Assembly: GCA_949130485.1 (NCBI GenBank)
Contig: OX422184.1
Location: 25,279,674 to 25,343,673 of the forward strand
DNA from: Agelas oroides
Taxonomy: Eukaryota; Porifera; Demospongiae; Agelasida; Agelasidae
Length of the DNA: 64,000 bases
Direction: 5' to 3'
The translations under genes and the position numbers were made by a program. The notes under the pieces were generated by a model. The model made no database searches and was not told where the DNA came from. It saw only the letters and a program-made list of their open reading frames with translations. Of the stretch, positions 56,687 to 64,000 are shown in pieces (position 1 is the first letter of the stretch; every line of letters starts with the position of its first letter).

Positions 56687-58297
56687 AAAACCTTAGACCT
56701 GTTCAAGAAGGCCACAGATGCTGACATGGAGCAGAAGTATGAAGAGGCCTTGCAATTGTACAACCATGCCATTGATTTCTTCTCACACACACTGAAATGT
56801 GAGTACTGCTAACTGCTTTACCAGGTCCGCATACACTGAATCTTTCCCTTTCCAATATACCCTCTCACATAACAAGATGAGGTCCATGGTGAGTGCTCAA
56901 AAGACAGCATTCGCTCAACGTTTGCTCAATACCTGGAGAGAGCAGAGCAGCTGAAGAGGTTTCTTGCTAAGAAGGTGTACTCCCGCAGCTCTACTACAGC
57001 CAAGGAGAGAAAATTGTGAGCTGATACAGAATTATAATTACACTGGCAAATATATCTAGCGATCTCCTCTCACTGTGCACACACATGTACATGCAGTAGG
57101 GATGGTAAGGACTTTGACTCTATTGAAGAGCTGAAAAACCAGCTGGAAGGTGCTATGGTGGCAGAGAAACCCAACATACACTGGGATGACATTGTAGGGC
57201 TGGATCTCGTCAAGCAATCTCTGAAGGAGGCAGTGGTCCTCCCAGTTAAGTTCCCTCACCTCTTCACTGGTAAATGCGAGTGAGAGGAAAGTATTTGTGG
57301 ATGGAGTGTGGGGGAAGAGGGTGTGTGTGGCAGGGGAATGAGGGGTAAGGGCAGATGACTATTTATGTTTGACACCTCTTTTACAGGCAAGAGGAAGCCA
57401 CCGAGAGGAATTTTACTTTATGGTGTAAGTGTCTACCAGGATGACTTGACTTCACTATATTTTTTATTGGTCATAGACAGCAACCCTTTCCCCCCTTCCC
57501 TCCAGCCCCGTGGGACAGGAAAGACCTCTCTAGTAAAGGCAGTTGCAACTGAAGCCAACTGTACATTCTTCACCATCTCCTGCTTAGACCTGGTCAACAT
57601 GCAGCTCGGAGCAGAGAGGCTCATGAAGAACATGTTTGAACTGGCCAGAGCTAACAAACCTGCCATCATTTTCGTTGATGAAGTTGACTTTCTCTGCAGC
57701 TCAATGAATTACAATATAACACCGCACATCAAAACTGAATTTCTTATGCAGATGCAAGGTGTGGACAATGATGGCATCCACGTGCTAGGATCAACCAACA
57801 TTCCCTGGGAGCTTGATGCTGCCGTCAGGAGGAGCTTCAAGAAGAGAATCTACATTCCTCTCCTTGAAGAGAATACAAGAAGACAAATGTTTCAGATGCA
57901 TATAGGCAACGCACCCACCAACTTATCAACGCATGATTTTGGCACTCTAGCCAAGAAAACAGACGGCTACTCTGGAGCCAACATTGGCATTGTGGTGCGA
58001 GAGGCCTTGATGATGCCTTTACGCAAGATACAAATGGCCTGTTACTTCAAGAAAGTGAGCGGCCCTTCTCCTATTGATCCCAGTGTGACTGTTGAAGACC
58101 TATTGACCCCCTGCGGTCCACGTGACCCTGGAGCAATGGAGATGACATGGATGGAAGTACCTGGGGACAAGCTGCTGGAGCCGAAGGTTGCGCTGTCTGA
58201 CTTTATCAAGTCCTTGCAAATTATACAACCAACAGTCAATGCTGCAGATCTCAAACACTTTGAGGAGTTCACATGCAACTTTGGAATAGCGGGATGA
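56687..58297 (+). CDS. VPS4: VPS4-like AAA ATPase, copy 2
   Basis: Five exons: 56687-56798, 56877-57015, 57097-57269, 57387-57424, 57506-58297, all in phase, 417 residues from the MIT domain on. [19 protein letters not shown] ... [26 protein letters not shown] (Walker A), [10 protein letters not shown] (Walker B), [17 protein letters not shown]. Pore loop 1 reads [13 protein letters not shown] and lacks the aromatic KW/WL of canonical VPS4 (SKWLGE) and of copy 1. [10 protein letters not shown] matches the canonical form. With catalytic residues kept but the substrate-gripping loop altered, it may hydrolyse ATP yet thread ESCRT-III poorly; this is inference. Start exon not found; see 53879-54566. 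Confidence 0.9.
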
Positions 58298-59439
58298 GTA
58301 TTTATTTCGAACTAATCATTATAATAATATTGTTACAAGGTGAAATTAATTTTGTTGTTGTACATGAATACATGCACTAGACAATATAGTTAATACACTG
58401 TGTGTATCTGCCTTAGTAAAATGGTTGTGAAAACAAATTACAAATTTATGTATGAATTACACACTATAATCCATGGAGGAATGCATGCATGGTGAGTGTG
58501 GCCGTCTGTTCTGGCAGTTCAGTTCAACCTTCCCTGTATGTGTGCAGGAGTGCCAGGAGTTACTCTAATACACAATGGGAATTGTTACATACAGTGATAA
58601 AGCCAGCCAAAAGCTCGGTGAGAGTACGTTACAACAACATAACAGTATGTGTGATATGAGAATGTTACACAACACTCACTTTTTAGGCCTGTGCCAAATA
58701 TGCTGACGGTACTTCCTGGCATTGAGCATATTTTTAGGTGAATAGTAGTTGTGGGTAGGACAAACCACAAATACTTAGACAGAAGCCTGTTGAGTTAATA
58801 TTAATGCCTACAAGAAAACGAGCCTGAGAATCAAACTGTGCATGTCTATGGATATATACCATCTATCCCCTGCTCCAAGACCAGAGCTCCAGTGGCTCTA
58901 TTGGTAAGAATGTTCAGAACACCCAGATTTGAATTCTCAATCTGACTATAAGCCTCCAGGAACTACTTCCTATAGTCATGCATTTGCAATGATTCATGAA
59001 CAATCAACGAACCACATCTCCCTTATAAAACAGACCTAGATGTTATGCAAAGTCATGCACTCACTCACTATGTGAGAAATAATGGTCTAGTATTTTGTAA
59101 CTAACTGCATGGGTAAATCGTGGCAAGTATAGGAATTGGCCCCAGCATGTCTACCTACAGTAAGTCTGGTAACCAATATCAAAATTGGCAGCTAAGTGTT
59201 TGGGTTAGTACAGTCCAGTCAAGTTCTAAGCCCTCCAATTATAATTTTCTGCTGACATTTTATTGTATGGCACAGTCGTCATATCCAAGCTCCCGAAAAA
59301 GGCTTATATATCCACTGTTGGCGCATGCATGTTGCCTGGCCCAAGCCTATGATTGGTCAGTCTGTTATATGCTGTTACCTTAAATGAGAGTTTAAGGAGA
59401 ATTGGGATACAGAAAACATGACTAATTAATTAGCTATGT

Positions 59440-60037
59440 TTAACCCCTTTGACACATAAGTACCATGTCAGTAAAGAAAGCTGTATCAGTCACATTGGGC
59501 CATGTGTTCGCGTTCTCCATCTGCTGCAATACTGGCACTGTGATAGCAGGTAAAGCTGTTTCTGGAGGTGCTTTGAATAGCCATTTTGAAGCCTCTGGAC
59601 ATGGAATGAAAACAAAGTAGTTGGCTGTAGATACACCGTCTATAGATATACTACTTTGCATGCCCTGCACTACGGGAATTTGTAAAAACGATGGTTTAGA
59701 CTGCAGAAACACAACATAAGTACCAGGCAAAGTGGAATTTGAGCTTGTGAACAGTAAACCTGTGCCAAAAGAGAGATCTTGTGACATTAAGTTGTAGTCT
59801 TGCTGGACTTTGTTGCGTACACAAAATTACATAAGGCCACCTGTATTTCTGTTTCTGCTCTTCTCTTCGGGACCATTTCATGAATGCCATTATGTACCGA
59901 GAGTACGCGCCTCCAAATATATTAACCATTTGATGCTGCAATGTCAGCTGTACTGTGCGGCTTATATGTCCATGCATGGTATTATGGTGAGGCCTCTGCT
60001 GATTCACTAGTTCCAGAGGATAGACGAGGTATTGCAT
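59440..60037 (-). other. Highly conserved island with two overlapping minus-strand ORFs, copy 2
   Basis: Frames at 59696-60037 and 59440-59787 match those of 48452-49049 apart from one Thr/Met change. Flanking sequence on both sides differs far more between the units. Confidence 0.35.
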
Positions 60038-60180
60038 TGCTTGTGTACTGATAATTACAAAGCTTTGCTGTATAAAAACTGCATTGTGTTAGTCTCATGA
60101 CCAGACCCAGTTTGTATAAATCGAGAAGGGGGTCTGGGCACAAGCCTGCCTAGAAATGTGTTGAGTGGGTGTCTATTTAG

Positions 60181-61628
60181 CATGATATGTATACCCCCAG
60201 GATGTAATAACTACTGTTGTACCCGTCAAAAATATGTGGACCCGGCTAACAGTAGAGTACATAACTTTTGTGGCAGAAAACATACTTTTGAGGCCCCCAA
60301 AAACCAGGTAGCCACATATCTTAATAAATTGTGGCAATAGTTAATGCATTTCTGATAGTTCCCACAGTGAAAGCAATCCCAGTAAAGCACAAAAGAGTCT
60401 GGAAACAAGACTAAATCTAAACAGCTCTCTGATAAAATAACACACTTTAATGCTTTTCTGTGCATCAGCAGCATAATAAAGTTGATTGAATATTATCGAG
60501 AGTTATATGGCACTTATTCTACAATGTTTTCTCAGGTGCAGTTTGGGACATGGTGCATGCTTGGTTGCTAAGCCAATGATTTGTGCAGCTAGTTCACTAA
60601 TTTTTACTATAAAAGAGTATCTTTTTTGGCTGGTCTGAATAAAATTCACAGCCCAAGTCGGATGGAGCATGGACAACATATACAAAACTGTTGTTCAGCT
60701 GTAAGCAGTTCAAAATATTGATACATATGACAGCTTACACTTAAGACAATAGATCTTGGACTATCATGGTAGTTGGCAAAATGTTACAGTTGCATGAAAA
60801 ACATTATCAGAGTGTGGTCAAAATGTTGCAAATATAAGTATTACCCTCAAACTCTTGCGATGATGCTGTTTTGTTGCTTAATATGACTAATGAATGATAG
60901 ATTTTGAACTATCACTAGTTGACAAAATGAAATCAGAATCACTTTCTAAAACTGTAACATTTGGAGTTGCAGATTGTGTATGATCATGTTGCAGTAGAGT
61001 TTTAAGTACATTCACCTTCTGTTCAATGTCATTGTTTTATCTCTCCAGGAATAGTTAGCAGTGCCAACATTAGGGAAACCAGCTCACAGGAATTTGCTGA
61101 AGTCAGTAAGATGTTCTAACAGGCATGGGCATGGGAAAAGAGAACTTGCCCACCCTTGAATTTCATTTTTATTGTCAATAATAGACAATTGGAGCAGAGA
61201 TGTCGGGTCTACCAGATTTGTAACATTACTGCCAGGAAAACCACATGTAATGATGAAGACTGTGGGATTTGTGGGATAAGCAGAATAGGAATGGATCGGC
61301 GATGCATACAAAAGAACATCAGTTTCCAGCGATTTGGTCATGGATTCTATGTTGCTCCGAATTCTTCCAAATGTCATGATTATATGCAGGGGGCGTATGG
61401 CTACCGGGCCATGTTCCTATATGATGTGTGTCCAGGGAGACAGTATTTTAAGAAACAAGATGATGAAAAACTGCAATGGCCCCCTTGGGGGTTGATAGTA
61501 TCCATGGCCAGAGTGGATCAGGCTCCATACTAAACTATGATGAAATTGTCATCTATAATCCAGACTCCATTTTGCCACACTATATACTTGTGTACCGGAA
61601 AAATGGAACCCATAAGATTGCAAAATAG
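60181..61628 (+). pseudogene. PARP-type ADP-ribosyltransferase with zinc module, second decayed copy
   Basis: Zinc exon 60181-60307 is open through its donor (ICIPPGCNNYCC ... VHNFCGRKH). The catalytic exon 61049-61628 has a CAA-to-TAA stop at 61117-61119 relative to the other copy and a frameshift near 61484-61493. It keeps the segment with CNDEDCGICGIS, FGHGFYVAPNSSKCHDY and NYDEIVIYNPDSILPHY. No HGT-type histidine was seen. Another exon must lie between because the zinc exon leaves phase 0 while the catalytic exon needs phase 1. Confidence 0.7.
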
Positions 61629-61962
61629 GATAGCAGACTGGGAAAGGTTGATTCTGTACAGGATTTTGTATGTTGCTCCAGTTCAGTCTGTATTTTCTTT
61701 CTTTTTGTGAGGTAGCTGATGTTGTAACTCTAAGTTTACCATTAGAGTGTGTACCATGAGTGGTGCAATCTGTTTTTGTATGTTGCTCCAGTTCAGTCTT
61801 CATTTTCTAGATAAGTGTTTATAATGCAAAGAAGTTTTGTATATCCCAACTCAACTAAATGTAAATGCTAGGTAAGTGTATTTATGAAGGAATAGTCCTA
61901 ACAACATTGAGTGCCTACCATAATTGTGAGTGGTTCAAGTAAAATTCAAATATTAATAGAGC

Positions 61963-63110
61963 CAGTTATGGAAGAGAAGCCCAACATACACTGGGATGAC
62001 ATTGCAGGGCTCACCGTCGCCAAGGAATCTCTGAAGGAGGCAATGATCTTCCCAGTTAGTTCCCTCACCTCTTCACTGGTAAGTGTGGGTGAGAGGAAAG
62101 TGTTGGAAATATTTGTGGGAGGCGGAGTGTGGACGAGGAGGGTGTGGCAGGGGAATGAGGGTGGATGGCAGATTACTATTTATGTTTGACACTTTTTTAC
62201 AGGCAAGAGGAAGCCACCGAGAGGAATTTTACTTTATGGTGTAAGTGTCTACCAGGATGACTTGACTTCACTATATTTATTATTGTTCATAGATGACCCT
62301 CTCTTCCCTTCCCTCCAGCCCCGTGGGACAGGAAAGTCCTCTCTAGTAAAGGCAGTGGCGACTGAAGCTAACAGTACATTCTTCACCATCTCCTGTATAG
62401 ACCTGGTCAACATGCAGCTGGGGGCAGAGAGGCTCATGAAGAACCTGTTTGAACTTGCCAGAGCTAACAAACCTGCCATCATTTTCATTGATGAAGTTGA
62501 CTACCTCTGTAGCTCAATAAATTACGATAGATCACCGCACATCAAAACTGAATTTCTTATGCAGATGCAAGGTGCAGACAATGATGGCATCGACGTACTG
62601 GGAGCAACCAACATTCCCTGGGAGCTTGATGCTGCAGTCAGGAGAAGCTTTAAGAAGAGAATCTACATTCCTCTCCCTGAAGAGAATGCAAGAAGACAAA
62701 TATTTGAGATACATATAGGCAACACACCCACACTCTTATCACCACATGATTTTGACACTCTAGCCCAGAAAACAGACGGCTACTCTGGAGCCAACATTGG
62801 CATTGTGGTGCGAGAGGCCTTGATGATGCCTTTACGCAAGATACAAAACTCTACCCACTTGAAGCAAGTGAGTGGCACTTCTCCTACTGACCCTAGTGTG
62901 ATGGCCAATGACCTTTTGACCCCCTGCGGTCCATGTGAACCTGGAGCAATGGAGATGTCATGGATGGAGGTACCTAGTGACAAGCTGCTGGAGCCAAAGA
63001 TCACCCTGCAAGACTTCCTCAAATCCTTGCAGAATACACGACCAACAGTCACTGCTGCAGACCTTACACGTTTTGAGGAGTTCACACGCAACTTTGGAGA
63101 AGAAGGATAA
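61963..63110 (+). pseudogene. VPS4: VPS4-like AAA ATPase, copy 3, 5'-truncated
   Basis: Exons 62203-62240 and 62319-63110 are intact and encode the AAA core ([47 protein letters not shown]) and C-terminus; pore loop is [10 protein letters not shown] as in copy 2. The exon before (about 61963-62078, [16 protein letters not shown]) lacks one base after CCAGTTA relative to copy 2, shifting the frame into its donor. No MIT exons lie upstream: similarity jumps from PARP-tail flank to mid-exon 3. As read it is a truncated pseudogene, though the large last exon is uneroded. Confidence 0.8.
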
Positions 63111-63750
63111 ATATTCATTGCGTTAACTGTCATTGTTACAAATGTACTCTTCAATTGTAGCTAGCTATATGCATAATACTGTCGTTGTAGTATGGGGTTT
63201 GTGCTTTTTTAAGTTAGTTTTTGGAAGTACTTTTGGTTCAGTTAGAGCTTCCCAATTACCTTTTTAGGTTAGTTACAGTTTCATTTACTGAAACTCCCAA
63301 ACCCCTTACTATAAGGTATTTGGTTACTATATAGTTATCAGTGGAATAAGGTAGTTGTAGTTTGATTAATTAAAATTTAAAAAAGGCGATCAATATCTTA
63401 AACAACACTAATACATAAACTAATTTATACAATTAATACATGCTGTGACATTTCATTGTTGTACATGCATAGGTTTAATACCCACTGTGTGTAAATATAC
63501 TGGCTGTCAACTTGGTGTTGGTTATTGGAATTACTGTAGGTGCCTTTCTGTTAATTGTTATATATTGCAAAACACAAAACAAATTGGAGGTTAGTTTAAC
63601 CCCCCCAAAAATGTCGTCTCAGTTTGGGTTGGTGGTGACCCACCTCCTTTTACCATGGTTATCCAGTCAAGGATTCTAGCAAACATGAATTTGTTTGCAA
63701 ATGAAATTCATTTTGTTTGCACCAAAAAGGGGTGGTACTCTGGCTATATT
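63111..63750. other. Gene-free AT-rich interval
   Basis: 3' flank of VPS4 copy 3. Nothing coding recognised. Confidence 0.4.
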
Positions 63751-63996
63751 CTATGGGGCGCCATATGTAAAAATATTCAGAAAATACTGATATTTATCAA
63801 ACATCACTGATACATATTAAATATCATGATATAATTATATTAAATTTCAAGATATATATGCCTAAATATCAAGATATATATTAAATATCATGATATTTAA
63901 TATATATCTTGATATTTAGGATATGTATCTTGATATTTATATATCATGATATTTAATATAAATATCAGTATTTTTTTTACATATGGCGCCCCATAG
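63751..63996. mobile_element. Inverted-repeat element with CTATGGGGCGCCATATG ends
   Basis: Both ends carry CTATGGGGCGCCATATGTAA or its inverse. The interior is a long AT palindrome of AAGATATATATTAAATATCA-type units. The right flank is cut by the window edge, so no duplication can be checked. Confidence 0.75.
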
Positions 63997-64000
63997 CGCC

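Larger units (their letters stand above)
58450..61628. repeat. Segmental duplication block, unit 2 (partner 47640-50641)
   Basis: Same order as unit 1: VPS4 3' flank, tRNA-like sequence (58886-58945), conserved island (59440-60037), zinc exon and PARP-type catalytic exon. Confidence 0.8.

Overview
The window is eukaryotic and very probably from a sponge. Genes are split by canonical GT-AG introns, many under 100 bp. The coding repertoire is animal-like: conventional-length actin, VPS4, and a TKL-type kinase with an HRDLSSNN catalytic loop fused to kelch repeats, a style I associate with demosponges. Non-coding DNA is AT-rich and full of small inverted-repeat transposons. The species assignment is inference; nothing here names it. 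Layout, left to right. (1) 1-13 kb: one minus-strand gene, running off the left edge, reconstructed from 13 small exons. It encodes a Gly/Pro-rich head, a Cys/His segment, a polyproline block and a long coiled coil whose exons are exact multiples of a heptad. Its introns are swollen by fold-back and inverted-repeat transposons, and two minisatellites (32-bp and 64-bp units) lie directly upstream. (2) 14-26 kb: a poorly recognised minus-strand gene (15.7-18.4 kb), a decayed LINE (19.7-21.8 kb) and gene-poor DNA. (3) 26-37.4 kb: a coiled-coil/kelch ORF, an apparently intact LINE with ORF1 and EN-RT ORF2, a terminal exon of an unidentified gene, a three-exon divergent actin, and a single-exon kinase-kelch gene whose kelch half is paralogous to the first ORF. 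(4) 38.7-63.1 kb: a tandemly duplicated cluster. It starts with a gene carrying five consecutive phase-1 exons, each one Cys-rich zinc-binding-type module, ending in a remnant of a PARP-type ADP-ribosyltransferase domain. Three VPS4-like AAA ATPase copies follow (two with MIT domains, one 5'-truncated), interleaved with two decayed PARP-type copies and two copies of a 69-bp coding minisatellite beginning with an MGC acylation-type N-terminus. The repeat ORF is phase-compatible with the first recognisable VPS4 exon, and every repeat unit carries a splice-donor-like sequence, so it may be an elaborated 5' exon of the VPS4 copies. The recurring unit is [repeat ORF - VPS4 - conserved island - PARP tail]. 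All exon joins were read by eye from frame and splice-site continuity and are not transcript-supported.
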